A stretch of DNA of 64,000 nt from Paenibacillus xylanexedens (GTDB lineage: Bacteria; Bacillota; Bacilli; Paenibacillales; Paenibacillaceae), in the NCBI RefSeq assembly GCF_007676705.1, contig NZ_VEBF01000006.1, forward strand, positions 1-64,000, in the 5' to 3' direction. Of this stretch, positions 42,427 through 51,307 are shown piece after piece; the first letter of the stretch is position 1, and every line of letters begins with the position of its first letter. The notes below the pieces were generated by a model. It had not been told where the DNA came from. It saw only the letters and a list, made by a program, of their open reading frames with translations, and did no database searches. Made by a program: the position numbers and the translations under genes.

Positions 42427-42527
42427 TTGTCCACATTTAGAAAATTATACACACAAGATATCCACATATAGTATTAACTCTAGATTAAATACGTCACGGG
42501 ATCATTAACCCTTCCGGGTTATCCACA
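42427..42527. promoter_or_regulatory. DnaA-box cluster 2
   Basis: A perfect TTATCCACA (42519-42527), TTATACACA (42445-42453, fits TTATNCACA), and near-matches TTGTCCACA (42427) and ATATCCACA (42458), all in one orientation. It fills the gene-free gap upstream of tetR, 4 kb from cluster 1 and oriented opposite to it. Confidence 0.4.
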
Positions 42528-42552
42528 TGTCTTCCGCTTTGACACAACAAAA

Positions 42553-42585
42553 AAAGGTGACTCCGGTTCATCCAGAGTCACCTTT
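42553..42585 (-). terminator. Terminator of the sugar ABC operon
   Basis: AAAGGTGACTC pairs with GAGTCACCTTT; on the minus strand a TTTTTTTG run follows. It lies ~40 bp past the solute-binding protein stop. Confidence 0.9.
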
Positions 42586-42627
42586 GCATGTTTTTTATTC
42601 ATAATTCATTAAATGAATGGGAATCTG

Positions 42628-43926
42628 CTATTTTTTCAGACTATCCCAGTTCTGTTGTAATGCATCAAGCAATCCGGCTTTATCCGATTTGCCTGCAACA
42701 TAAGCTTGAATAGTGCTACCGTACTCTTGTGGGACGCCTTCAGGGAAACGGTTGAAGTTCCAGCTGAGTGTTTTATTTTCCTGACTGTATTTCATAATTT
42801 CAGTGGCGAGGTCACCCAGATCCTCTTCGGATGCCGTGATAGAACTGAACGCCGGGATGAACTTGAATTCTTTCGTCATGTACTGTTTCCCGATATCCGA
42901 AGTTACGAGCCACTCCAGAAACTCTTTCGCTTCCGGTTTCACTTGGGAATTCTTATTCACAACCCAGTAGTTCGGCACGCCGACAAACAATTTGTCATTC
43001 GGTTCATTGTTAATTGGCATTGGCAGGATACCCAGATTCAGATTTGGATCGATTCCATCGATCTGTACTTGAGTCCAGTTTCCTTGCTGCATCATCGCTG
43101 CTTCTCCACTCGCAAACAGCGTTACTTGCGTATTGTAGTCGGTTGTCAGCGGGTTTTTGTTGCTATATTTCAACGTTAAGTCGAGCAAGTTGATCCAGTC
43201 AGTGAATACCTGGTTGCCAGGAATTTTCTCCGTGCTTTCGTTGAGCCCCTGGATGAATTTCACCGGATCTGCCTGATTCGCAAATGCCACGTTTACGTTA
43301 TGGTTACCCAGCACCCACCACTCCTGATATCCGTTCGAGAATGGCGTAATGCCTGCGGCCTGAAGTTTCTGTGCGGCCTGATCCAATTGTTCCAGTGTCG
43401 TTGGAATTTCAGTGATGCCAGCTTTTTGGAAGAGGTCTTTGTTATAAATGAAACCATAACCCTCCAGCGCGAGTGGCTGTCCGTAGAGCTTGCCGTCTTT
43501 GGTCATTGGCTCTTTGGCTACTTCGAGCGCATCCTTCGCCCAAGATTCTCCAGACAGATCTTCCAGATATTCAAGCCATGTATCCAGCTCACGATAACCA
43601 CCAACGTTGAAAATATCCGGTTGTTCGCCTGCGGCAAACTTGGCTTTCAGCGCAGCACCATAGTCACTACCGCCACCCACGGTTTGGATATCCAGTTTGA
43701 CACCTGGATGGGAGGATTCATATTCGGCCTTAAGGCGATTAAGCGCTTCCGCAATTTCAACTTTGAATTGGAAAATTTTAATTGTTTTGTCCCCGGCAGC
43801 AGCTTCGCCTCCACCCTGAGCATCCGTATTGACTGGACTGCCGCTTTTATCCCCGTTGCCACAACCCGCAAGCATTACCGAAAAAGCAATCAGCATAAGC
43901 AACGTCAACTTCGTCATTCTTTTCAT
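42628..43926 (-). CDS. Sugar ABC transporter solute-binding lipoprotein
   Basis: A 432-residue family 1 extracellular binding protein. Lipobox LAGC with Cys22; binding-protein features such as FAAGEQPDIFNVGGYRELDT, LYGQPLALEGYGFIYNKDLF and FASGEAAMMQQGNWTQVQID. It captures an oligosaccharide or similar sugar outside the cell for the two permeases encoded upstream. The ATPase gene is absent, as is normal where a shared MsmX-type ATPase serves several importers. It is the last gene of the operon, after a 780-bp gap full of repeats. Confidence 0.94.
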   Translation of the reverse strand: MKRMTKLTLLMLIAFSVMLAGCGNGDKSGSPVNTDAQGGGEAAAGDKTIKIFQFKVEIAEALNRLKAEYESSHPGVKLDIQTVGGGSDYGAALKAKFAAGEQPDIFNVGGYRELDTWLEYLEDLSGESWAKDALEVAKEPMTKDGKLYGQPLALEGYGFIYNKDLFQKAGITEIPTTLEQLDQAAQKLQAAGITPFSNGYQEWWVLGNHNVNVAFANQADPVKFIQGLNESTEKIPGNQVFTDWINLLDLTLKYSNKNPLTTDYNTQVTLFASGEAAMMQQGNWTQVQIDGIDPNLNLGILPMPINNEPNDKLFVGVPNYWVVNKNSQVKPEAKEFLEWLVTSDIGKQYMTKEFKFIPAFSSITASEEDLGDLATEIMKYSQENKTLSWNFNRFPEGVPQEYGSTIQAYVAGKSDKAGLLDALQQNWDSLKK

Positions 43927-43973
43927 ACATACACTCTCCCTATAGTAGTTTCAGTATAACAGTTCCACTAAAG

Positions 43974-44170
43974 AATATTTACACTGGCACTCCGATGACA
44001 GAATAACCTTCCGATCGCTGTTATCCCCAGATTTTTTTGATCCATTAATAATGGGAAAAATCCCGGGATAGTGTATGCTTCCGAAGCAGCTTTCTTCCAG
44101 AAAGCTTTTAGGTGAACGCTTCGCTTCTTCAAGTTATTTCTGCCCTCTACGTTTTCGTTGTAAATGTTTA
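43974..44170 (-). repeat. Dispersed palindromic repeat, copy A
   Basis: Minus-strand sequence matches copy B at 53440-53600 along its length, e.g. CAGAAATAAC, TGAAGAAG, AAAAAAATCTGGGGATAAC, AGCGATCGGAAGG and TCTGTCATCG, with an extra ~35 nt in the first half. Outer ends are complementary (ATTTACA ... TGTAAAT), as are inner blocks, so the whole unit can fold back on itself. It ends 48 bp upstream of the binding-protein ATG. Confidence 0.75.
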
Positions 44171-44235
44171 GTTGAACTCATCTAGCATTTATCAAGAGAA
44201 GGATCCCCATCTATTTGGGCATCTTTCTCTTCAAG

Positions 44236-44434
44236 AGTCATGCCCAAGCTATGCGGGCATGACTCCCTTTACACACCTCCATGCGAGGTGGGAGCAAAGG
44301 GATCAGGATGCGATGGAGGAGCGGAGCGCTCGCCTTTGATACTCGGTGGCTTCCTTGCCTTAATACATTCAGGCCACCGAGGAGCAACAGCGACCGAAAG
44401 CGCAACTTGAGCCCGCAGTGACCTGCACTCGCAC
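44236..44434. repeat. 199-bp direct repeat, copy 1
   Basis: Matches 44511-44709 over 199 positions with no gaps and 7 differences, all transitions. It contains perfect hairpins AGTCATGCCC/GGGCATGACT and CTCGGTGGC/GCCACCGAG. It lies between the second permease and the binding-protein genes. The strand of any RNA function would be minus, that of the operon. Between copy A and this unit, 44199-44233 can form another imperfect hairpin. Confidence 0.85.
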
Positions 44435-44510
44435 CCTTCTCTGCCTTACCGGATTTAGCTTTAAATCTTTTCTTGAAGGATCTCTTTTCTTTATTGCTCT
44501 TTTCCCTAGG

Positions 44511-44709
44511 AGTCATGCCCAAGCTATGCGGGCATGACTCCCTTTGCATACCTCCATGCGAGGTGGGAGCAAAGGGATCAGGATGTGATGGAGGAGCGGA
44601 GCGTTCGCCTTTGATACTCGGTGGCTTCCTTGCCCTAATACATCCAGGCCACCGAGGAGCAACAGCGACCGAAAGCACAACTTGAGCCCGCAGTGACCTG
44701 CACTCGCAC
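44511..44709. repeat. 199-bp direct repeat, copy 2
   Basis: Second copy of the unit at 44236-44434, 76 bp further on. Its right end abuts the TAA stop codon (44710-44712) of the permease gene exactly. Both hairpins are conserved without change. Confidence 0.85.
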
Positions 44710-45546
44710 TTACCCTTTAACTGATCCAGCGGTAATCCCCTGAATGATATACTTCTGCATCAGCAGGAAGAAGATAATGATCGGCATGATACCAAGTACA
44801 AGTGCTGGCAAGGCCAGATCCCATTGCTTCGTGTACTGACCGAAGAGTGCAAAGGTCGCAATCGGGATTGTACGCAGGTTGGAGCTTTGCAAGATCAGGG
44901 ATGGAAGCAGATAATCATTCCAGATCCAGAGTGTGTTCAGAATGATGACGGTTACATACATCGGCTTCATGAGTGGAAATACAATCCGGAAGAACACTCC
45001 ATAGACCGAGCTTCCATCCACCCGGGCTGCCTCCTCAATCTCCAGCGGGACGGATTTCACGAATCCGTGGAACAGAAAGACCGACATGGGTGCCCCGAAA
45101 CCGAGATAACAGATGATGAGTCCGCCAAGGCTATCGATCAGGCCCAGATTACTGGTTACAGTAACGAGCGGAATCATGATAGACTGGAACGGAATCACCA
45201 TGGCGGCAATGAACATGCCGAACAAAATCCGGTTGAACCGGGTATTACTGCGGACCATTCGGTACGCGGCCATGGAACTGATCAGCACAAGCAACAGATT
45301 GCTGACCACGGTAACGATAAGCGAGTTCATTAGCGCGGACGGGAAGTTAATTTTCTCCCAGGCGTTCGCGTAGTTGCCCCACTGGAATACTTCCGGCCAT
45401 GCAGCCGAATTGGTGAGCAGATCACCGAAGGTTTTGACTGAATTCACAAACAGGAAGTAGAACGGAACCAGGAATAAAAGTCCAATGAGTACCATGACAA
45501 TCTCGGTTACAATGGTACTGAAGCGGTAATTTTTCGTCGTCTCCAT
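44710..45546 (-). CDS. Sugar ABC permease, MalG type
   Basis: A 278-residue inner-membrane permease with six helices and the EAA loop EEAARVDGSSVYGVFFRIVF, which contacts the ATPase. The C-terminal IIQGITAGSVKG is typical of the CUT1 family. Its ATG overlaps the stop of the other permease by one base (TAATG), so they are coupled. It is followed directly by the 199-bp repeats. Confidence 0.94.
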   Translation of the reverse strand: METTKNYRFSTIVTEIVMVLIGLLFLVPFYFLFVNSVKTFGDLLTNSAAWPEVFQWGNYANAWEKINFPSALMNSLIVTVVSNLLLVLISSMAAYRMVRSNTRFNRILFGMFIAAMVIPFQSIMIPLVTVTSNLGLIDSLGGLIICYLGFGAPMSVFLFHGFVKSVPLEIEEAARVDGSSVYGVFFRIVFPLMKPMYVTVIILNTLWIWNDYLLPSLILQSSNLRTIPIATFALFGQYTKQWDLALPALVLGIMPIIIFFLLMQKYIIQGITAGSVKG

Positions 45547-46427
45547 TAGGCTTCTACCTCCTTGCTCTTCGTCAGACGTACCTGAATCATGGTGATGATG
45601 GCAACGATTACGAAGAACACGAGCGCTTTGGCGGTTCCGATGCCATACCTGTTATTCACAAAAGCTTCATTGTAAATATTGAGTGCAACCGACTCTGTCG
45701 ATCCGAATGGTCCGCCTTTGGTTAGCGACAGATTGAGATCGAACATTTTGAACGACCACGAGATTGCCAGGAACAGACAGATTGTCACACCCGGCATAAT
45801 GAGCGGAAGAATGATGCTCCGCAATACCTGCCAGCGACTTGCACCATCAATCTCGGCGGCTTCCAGCAGATCAGGGGATACATTCGTCAGGGATGAGATG
45901 TAGATGACCATCAGATATCCTGCGGTCTGCCAGACAAATACAATAACAATACCCCAGAAGGCGGTCGGTTCGTCTCCCAGCCATGGAAGGTTGAAGAAGG
46001 ACCAGCCGGTCACATCGCCTACTGCTGAAAACCCTTTCACAAATATGAACTGCCAGATAAAGCCGAGCAACAACCCACCGATCACGTTCGGCATAAAAAA
46101 GATTGTACGCAGAATATTTCTCGTCTTAAGCGGTTTGGTCAGGAAATACGCCAGGAAAAAACCGATCACATTGGTCAGTACTACACCAACCACGGTAAAG
46201 CGTACCGTAAACCAAAACGCCGTTTGGAACTTGGGATCATTCGCAAACACATGCACGAAGTTATCGAACCCTACCCAATTAATGTTCTCGGATACCCCGT
46301 TCCAGTCCGTGAAGGAATACACCATGCCAAGCAGGAAAGGGACCACGATGATGAGAATAAAAAACACGATGGAGGGACCCACGAACACGAGCTGCTGTAA
46401 CAGCTGTGAAGATTTGCGATGCTTCAT
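45546..46427 (-). CDS. Sugar ABC permease, MalF type
   Basis: A permease of 293 residues: helix 1 LVFVGPSIVFFILIIVVPFL and EAA loop LEAAEIDGASRWQVLRSIIL. First gene of the importer operon. The frame extends to 46553, but the ATG at 46427 has GGGGAG at proper distance and gives the usual short charged N-terminus (MKHRKSSQLLQQ). Divergent from the YesM/YesN genes, which probably sense the same sugar and activate this operon. Confidence 0.94.
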   Translation of the reverse strand: MKHRKSSQLLQQLVFVGPSIVFFILIIVVPFLLGMVYSFTDWNGVSENINWVGFDNFVHVFANDPKFQTAFWFTVRFTVVGVVLTNVIGFFLAYFLTKPLKTRNILRTIFFMPNVIGGLLLGFIWQFIFVKGFSAVGDVTGWSFFNLPWLGDEPTAFWGIVIVFVWQTAGYLMVIYISSLTNVSPDLLEAAEIDGASRWQVLRSIILPLIMPGVTICLFLAISWSFKMFDLNLSLTKGGPFGSTESVALNIYNEAFVNNRYGIGTAKALVFFVIVAIITMIQVRLTKSKEVEA

Positions 46428-46570
46428 ATCGTTCTCCCCTTCTATAGATGGATGAAGTTGGTCTCTTTTTCTATTAAACCCCAATATCGCCGAGGGAAAC
46501 ACCGACCCTTGTGAACAGTTGGGGGTAAAATATTGTCCTTTCTTAACCTGCAACCAGAAGGGGTGTTCCG

Positions 46571-48400
46571 ATGTCCAAATACTACAGTATACGCACCAAA
46601 TTAATTGCTTTTATGCTGATTGCTACTACACTTCCGCTGCTCGCATCGATCAGCATGACGTTTATCCAGACCAAAACGGCCCTGCGGGAACAGGCTGTTG
46701 AAGAGAACAAACGCCTGATCTACCAAGCGTCCACCAATCTCAACAACTATGTGGATAACGTGGCCAGAGCGTCGCTCGCTGTGTATAACGACCCGAATTT
46801 TCTGCGTAACTTGGCGAAGATCCCTGGTGATTATCGTGCGGTGGCCGAGGTGTACACCACTTTGCAGACGATACGCGCTGCTGTGCCGGATGTATTCCAG
46901 CTGTATTTGCACTCTTTTGCCGCTGATCAATCCACCTTAATTATGAGCCCCTTTCCGAAACGGGAGGAACGCAAACAAGCTTATTCCGACTCGCTTCATG
47001 GAAGATTGGGTGGTGACAACTCGGATATCTGGGTGGAATCGGCCCATATGAGTCACACTTACGGATTCAAGGCTGCCTCCGCCGATGACCCTGCCAGAAC
47101 GGTCATTACCTTGCATCGGGTGATCAAGGATATTCCGTCCACCGAGCGTCTGGGTGTGCTCGCCATTGATCTGAATATGAATACCATTGCAGCAATCTGT
47201 GGCAGGTTGTATGATCCGGCTAAGGAACAGATCTATGTGGTGGATGGACAGAATCAGATCATTTACCAGGGACGTTCCGAGGTCAATCATACCGAAGCAT
47301 TCCGAGAGGAAACGGCTAGTGAACTGACTATTGCACGATCTAGCGCTGGTACAGCCCAGAATGTCGCAGGACATTTTGAACAGGATCGTTCCATGTATGT
47401 ATATCAGCAGCTCGGTAGCTCATATGCCGATTGGACCATCGTCAAACAGATCCCGAATGAGACGTTATACGCCAGAGCGACCACACTCACGTGGAATAAC
47501 GCGATGATTGCCATCGCGGCACTTGTATTGGTCATTGTCGCAACCTTGTTCATCTCCATTCGAATCACGGGTCCGCTCAAGCAGCTTATGCGGTATATGA
47601 ATCAGATTCAAGCGGGGCGTCTGCATGTGGATATCCATCTATCCAGCCGAGATGAATTCGGGGTGCTCGCTCGTCATTTCCGGGATATGATGGATACGGT
47701 AAATAACCTGATTCTACGGGAATATCGACTGGAAATCGCCAATAAGACCAATCAGCTCAAAGCGTTGCAAGCGCAGATTCATCCGCATTTTCTGTATAAT
47801 ACATTGCAATCCATCGGTACACTTGCCCTTCAACAGCAAGGACAGCGGGCATATACACTGCTCTCTTCCCTATCGAAAATGCTGCGCTACAGCATGCGAG
47901 ATCAGACCTGTGTGACATTACGCGAAGAGGCGGAGCATGCCCGATTATATCTGGAACTGCAACAGGAGCGGTTCGGTGACCGCCTTGAGGTGAATTTGGA
48001 TTTTGCCGAAGATACGCTATCTGTCGAAATGCCAAGAATGACGTTACAACCTTTAATTGAGAACTATTTCAAACATGGAGCAGATATTCAGCCTGGCAAA
48101 GGACAAATATCCCTATCCAGCCGCCGGATCAACGATCATTGGATTGAAATAGAACTGAACAATAACGGCCCCTCCATACCTGAAGATAAGTTACTGGAGA
48201 TCCAGGGATGGTTCCATCAAAGTCTCACAGCAACCGGGTTATCCACGCAGGAATCCGACGAGTCTGAGTCCATCGGTCTACGAAATGTGATACGCCGACT
48301 TCAATTGAACTCGCATCCCGGTCACTCAGCCAGACTTGAGATCAGTAATCGGGAACCCAATGGTGTGAAGATCACGGTTAAACTATACGCGGGAGAGTGA
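46571..48400 (+). CDS. Sensor histidine kinase, YesM family
   Basis: A 609-residue membrane kinase. TM1 ~13-33; extracellular Cache-like sensor ~35-300; TM2 ~312-333; HAMP ~335-385; His_kinase domain with phospho-acceptor motif HPHFLYNTLQSIGTLALQQQ, and HATPase with NYFKHGADIQPG. YesM kinases respond to extracellular sugars, often via the binding protein. RBS AGAAGGGG. The adjacent response regulator gene begins just past its stop. Confidence 0.94.
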   Translation: MSKYYSIRTKLIAFMLIATTLPLLASISMTFIQTKTALREQAVEENKRLIYQASTNLNNYVDNVARASLAVYNDPNFLRNLAKIPGDYRAVAEVYTTLQTIRAAVPDVFQLYLHSFAADQSTLIMSPFPKREERKQAYSDSLHGRLGGDNSDIWVESAHMSHTYGFKAASADDPARTVITLHRVIKDIPSTERLGVLAIDLNMNTIAAICGRLYDPAKEQIYVVDGQNQIIYQGRSEVNHTEAFREETASELTIARSSAGTAQNVAGHFEQDRSMYVYQQLGSSYADWTIVKQIPNETLYARATTLTWNNAMIAIAALVLVIVATLFISIRITGPLKQLMRYMNQIQAGRLHVDIHLSSRDEFGVLARHFRDMMDTVNNLILREYRLEIANKTNQLKALQAQIHPHFLYNTLQSIGTLALQQQGQRAYTLLSSLSKMLRYSMRDQTCVTLREEAEHARLYLELQQERFGDRLEVNLDFAEDTLSVEMPRMTLQPLIENYFKHGADIQPGKGQISLSSRRINDHWIEIELNNNGPSIPEDKLLEIQGWFHQSLTATGLSTQESDESESIGLRNVIRRLQLNSHPGHSARLEISNREPNGVKITVKLYAGE

Positions 48401-48405
48401 ACAAC

Positions 48406-50034
48406 ATGAAGGCACTGCTTGTAGATGATGAAAAACATGTCCGCGATGCCATAAGGTTGCTTGGTCATTGGGAAGAGTTTGGTATTGATACGTTACTCGA
48501 AGCGGCAGACGGGGATGAAGCCATAACTGCCATCACGGCACATCAACCTCAAATCATACTCAGTGACATGCGTATGCCGGGCAAGGACGGTATGGCATTA
48601 CTTGAATGGATATCAGTTCATGCCCCACACAGCAAGGTACTGGTCATTAGTGGATATGATGATTTTGAACTCGTAAGACATGCAATCAGACATGGAGGCA
48701 TGGACTACCTGCTGAAACCTGTGGAAGCAGCCGAACTGAACGCATCCCTATTGAAGGCAATCACGGCCTGGGAAGAGGAGGATGCTGTTCGAATGCAATC
48801 CACAAGGCAATCCATTGTGGTTAATCGGATGAGGCCTCATTATCAGGATCGTCTATTAACCGAACTTGCCGTTGGAAGAGGCAGCAGCCCATCACATATG
48901 CAGCGATTGCAGGATGAGTTGAATCTCCCCGGTCTAATCCCTGTCTGTAGTGTCGCTGTCACCAGTCTGTCCCATCTGGATGCAGATTGTCTGGCAAAAT
49001 ACCGCAGTCAACCGGACCTGCTTGTGTTCTCCGTGCTCAATATCTGTGCGGAGATGTTATCCACACCGGACGAAGGCGTGATGTTTCGCCAGTTGGATCA
49101 ACCTGACGAGATTGTTCTGCTGCATTGGGGCCCACCCGCATCATTGGAACATATTCTGGATAAGGTCAATCATGGATTGGAGCAGACGATTCAGCGCCGG
49201 CTTCATTTCGGCATCTCCACCTGCAAGTCCTACCCTGGCGGAATCTCAGCAGCCTATTTGGAAGCAAGTTCCAGGTTATGGCGACGTAATGCATTGCAAA
49301 TCAAGCAGAGAATCCATGCTTCAATGGAATCGTCTGGCGGGCTTAAAAGTAGACGTTTAACCGCCCATGAAGAGTCCATGCGTATGGCGGCTATGAGCTG
49401 CCGGGTTTCCAGTGTATCCGCTGCAGTCGCTGAATGGCTTGATCCGATCACTGAGCTTGAGGTTGTCAGTGCCGAGCAGATCCAGCAATGGATTGATGAG
49501 CTGGAATGGATGCTGAGCCGCTGGCTTGATGATACGGAAAGCTCACCACCCAAAGCGGAAGAAGTGACGGAGGAACAGTCTATCCCCTTTGCTGAATTAC
49601 CTTTTGACCCTGAAGGAATGTTATCCTTGCCCCTGCTTCGTTCATTGTTGGAACAACGGTTGCTTGCGGCTGGAAAGGCGTTAACCACTCATCAACACGC
49701 CAATCCTGACCCCATGAGCGAGATTGCGCGCTATATGGACACCCATTATCAGGAGGACCTGTCCTTGCAGCAGATTGCCGCGCGTTTCTATCTGAGCCGG
49801 GAGTATATCTCACGCAAATTCAAACAGCAATTTGGTCTGAACTGGTCGGAATATCTGGGCAAACTGCGAATCAATAACGCAAAGCTGCTACTTCAAAACC
49901 CTTCTCTGCGAGTCGCCAAAATCTCAGAGATGGTTGGGTTTCAGGATGAAAAGTATTTCAGCAAAGTGTTCAAAAAAATAGAAGGCATTACGCCAGCAGA
50001 ATATCGTAAAACATTATTACAGTCAGGTACGTGA
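48406..50034 (+). CDS. Response regulator with AraC DNA-binding domain, YesN family
   Basis: A protein of 542 residues. Receiver ~1-120 with LLVDDEK acidic pair, phospho-Asp in IILSDMRMPGKDG and LLKPVEA Lys. A ~300-residue linker follows. C-terminal AraC domain ~440-542: LSLQQIAARFYLSREYISRK and KISEMVGFQDEKYFSKVFKK. Cognate partner of the YesM-like kinase; likely target is the divergent sugar ABC operon. Start at the ATG 48406 (GGGAGAG upstream) rather than the overlapping GTG at 48397. Confidence 0.94.
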   Translation: MKALLVDDEKHVRDAIRLLGHWEEFGIDTLLEAADGDEAITAITAHQPQIILSDMRMPGKDGMALLEWISVHAPHSKVLVISGYDDFELVRHAIRHGGMDYLLKPVEAAELNASLLKAITAWEEEDAVRMQSTRQSIVVNRMRPHYQDRLLTELAVGRGSSPSHMQRLQDELNLPGLIPVCSVAVTSLSHLDADCLAKYRSQPDLLVFSVLNICAEMLSTPDEGVMFRQLDQPDEIVLLHWGPPASLEHILDKVNHGLEQTIQRRLHFGISTCKSYPGGISAAYLEASSRLWRRNALQIKQRIHASMESSGGLKSRRLTAHEESMRMAAMSCRVSSVSAAVAEWLDPITELEVVSAEQIQQWIDELEWMLSRWLDDTESSPPKAEEVTEEQSIPFAELPFDPEGMLSLPLLRSLLEQRLLAAGKALTTHQHANPDPMSEIARYMDTHYQEDLSLQQIAARFYLSREYISRKFKQQFGLNWSEYLGKLRINNAKLLLQNPSLRVAKISEMVGFQDEKYFSKVFKKIEGITPAEYRKTLLQSGT

Positions 50035-50050
50035 TACCATGAACTAAACT

Positions 50051-50080
50051 AAAAAGGACTCCTCGCGGGAGTCCTTTTTT
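50051..50080 (+). terminator. Terminator of the YesM/YesN operon
   Basis: AAAAAGGACTC pairs with GAGTCCTTTTT around CTCGCGG, ending in a T-run. Confidence 0.92.
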
Positions 50081-50156
50081 GCGATTTATTTGTAGCAAGA
50101 AAACAACATAACTCATGACGACTGTTTGGCTCTTTCTTTTCTAAGATAGAATACGA

Positions 50157-51122
50157 TCACCGATCCCGTAAAATCACCGCAGGTACAAGCCGAATATAGA
50201 TCAGTTCACCTGCAAGCTCCACCATCGTCTGAGTAACGATGACTGCCGCAGCTACAGTTGCCCATTCTGGCGGAAGTGCCAACGCCAGTGGCAGAACAAC
50301 CAACGAATTCCGTGTAGCTGAACTGAAAATCAACGCCCGCCCTGCGCCAGTATTCAATCGAAACCCATTGGCAATGATTCGTGATATCCAAGGCATCAGA
50401 ATTAGAAAAGCAACGTAGATCGGGATCACGTTCACAATGATCGCCATATCACTGTAGACTTTGCCAATCTGGGAAGCGACAACCACGATCAGTGCGAGTG
50501 CCATCATTGGAACAGGGAGCCAGGCCGAGGCATTCATGACCCGCTCCCCGCTCGCTTTACCTGTAGAGAGAACTTGTGTAACGATTGCGAGCAGCAGTGG
50601 AATAACGATCAGGAACAGAAAAGCCTCCACGAACGGCCCTACCTGCATGATCTGCGCTACCTCAGCACCCATCAATAGCCATAGATAAAACGGCAACAGG
50701 ATCATTTGTATAACAAATAAAAGGGGTGTTGCGGCGAGCATCAGTTTCTCATTGCCCCTGCCAAGCTGCGTAAAAACAATGACATAATCAATACAGGGCG
50801 TTAACAGTACCAGATAGACTCCGATCAGAACGCTTGCTGATTGCGGAAAGACCAGTGTAAGTAACCAAACAACCACAGGTACAACGATAAAATTAGCAAC
50901 CAGTAACGCGCCCATAAATCGTAGATTGGACCAGGACTCTTTTAACTGTAGAAAGGGAATCTGCACGAACATGCTATATAACAGAACAGCAAGTATGGGA
51001 GACACAGTGTATTGCAAGGCATTTCCCCATTCAGGATTGCCCAGTCCTATTGCTGCTCCTGCGAACAACGCAATGACATAGATCCAAGTCTGTTGTTTCT
51101 CCATCGTTTCTCTAGAAAACAT
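50157..51122 (-). CDS. Bile acid:Na+ symporter/arsenite-exporter superfamily protein
   Basis: A protein of ~321 residues and ten helices of the BASS/ACR3 superfamily; LIGVYLVLLTPCIDYVIVFT has the Cys-containing re-entrant region seen in arsenic resistance protein homologues, and ALIFSSATRNSLVVLPLALA fits the second one. It is often annotated as an arsenic resistance protein, but no arsR or arsC is near, so the substrate is uncertain. ATG at 51122 has AGGAGGGG upstream; the frame continues to 51278 with unlikely sequence. Confidence 0.8.
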   Translation of the reverse strand: MFSRETMEKQQTWIYVIALFAGAAIGLGNPEWGNALQYTVSPILAVLLYSMFVQIPFLQLKESWSNLRFMGALLVANFIVVPVVVWLLTLVFPQSASVLIGVYLVLLTPCIDYVIVFTQLGRGNEKLMLAATPLLFVIQMILLPFYLWLLMGAEVAQIMQVGPFVEAFLFLIVIPLLLAIVTQVLSTGKASGERVMNASAWLPVPMMALALIVVVASQIGKVYSDMAIIVNVIPIYVAFLILMPWISRIIANGFRLNTGAGRALIFSSATRNSLVVLPLALALPPEWATVAAAVIVTQTMVELAGELIYIRLVPAVILRDR

Positions 51123-51307
51123 TCTTTTCTTCCCCTCCTCTGGTTGGACATGGGCATGGACATATTCCTGATTCATTGCGCGTACATTGGGACAGAGTAC
51201 AACATGTGAATTTTTTGCGGCTGTTATTAGAATGTGCAAGAACTGGGTATATTCATTGTAGACTGACCGGTGGTTCATTCATCTCGTTAAACCAAGGAGG
51301 AAACACA

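Noticed and set aside
44238..44678. 146-codon frame on the minus strand across both 199-bp repeats
   Set aside because: Its two ends are translations of the repeat, it has no Shine-Dalgarno, and the nucleotide hairpins explain the conservation better.
44236..44709. Repeats as a CRISPR array
   Set aside because: Only two long units with one 76-bp spacer, and no cas genes in the window.
50157..51122. Confident arsenite-exporter (acr3/arsB) call
   Set aside because: Superfamily resemblance only, and no arsR or arsC nearby.
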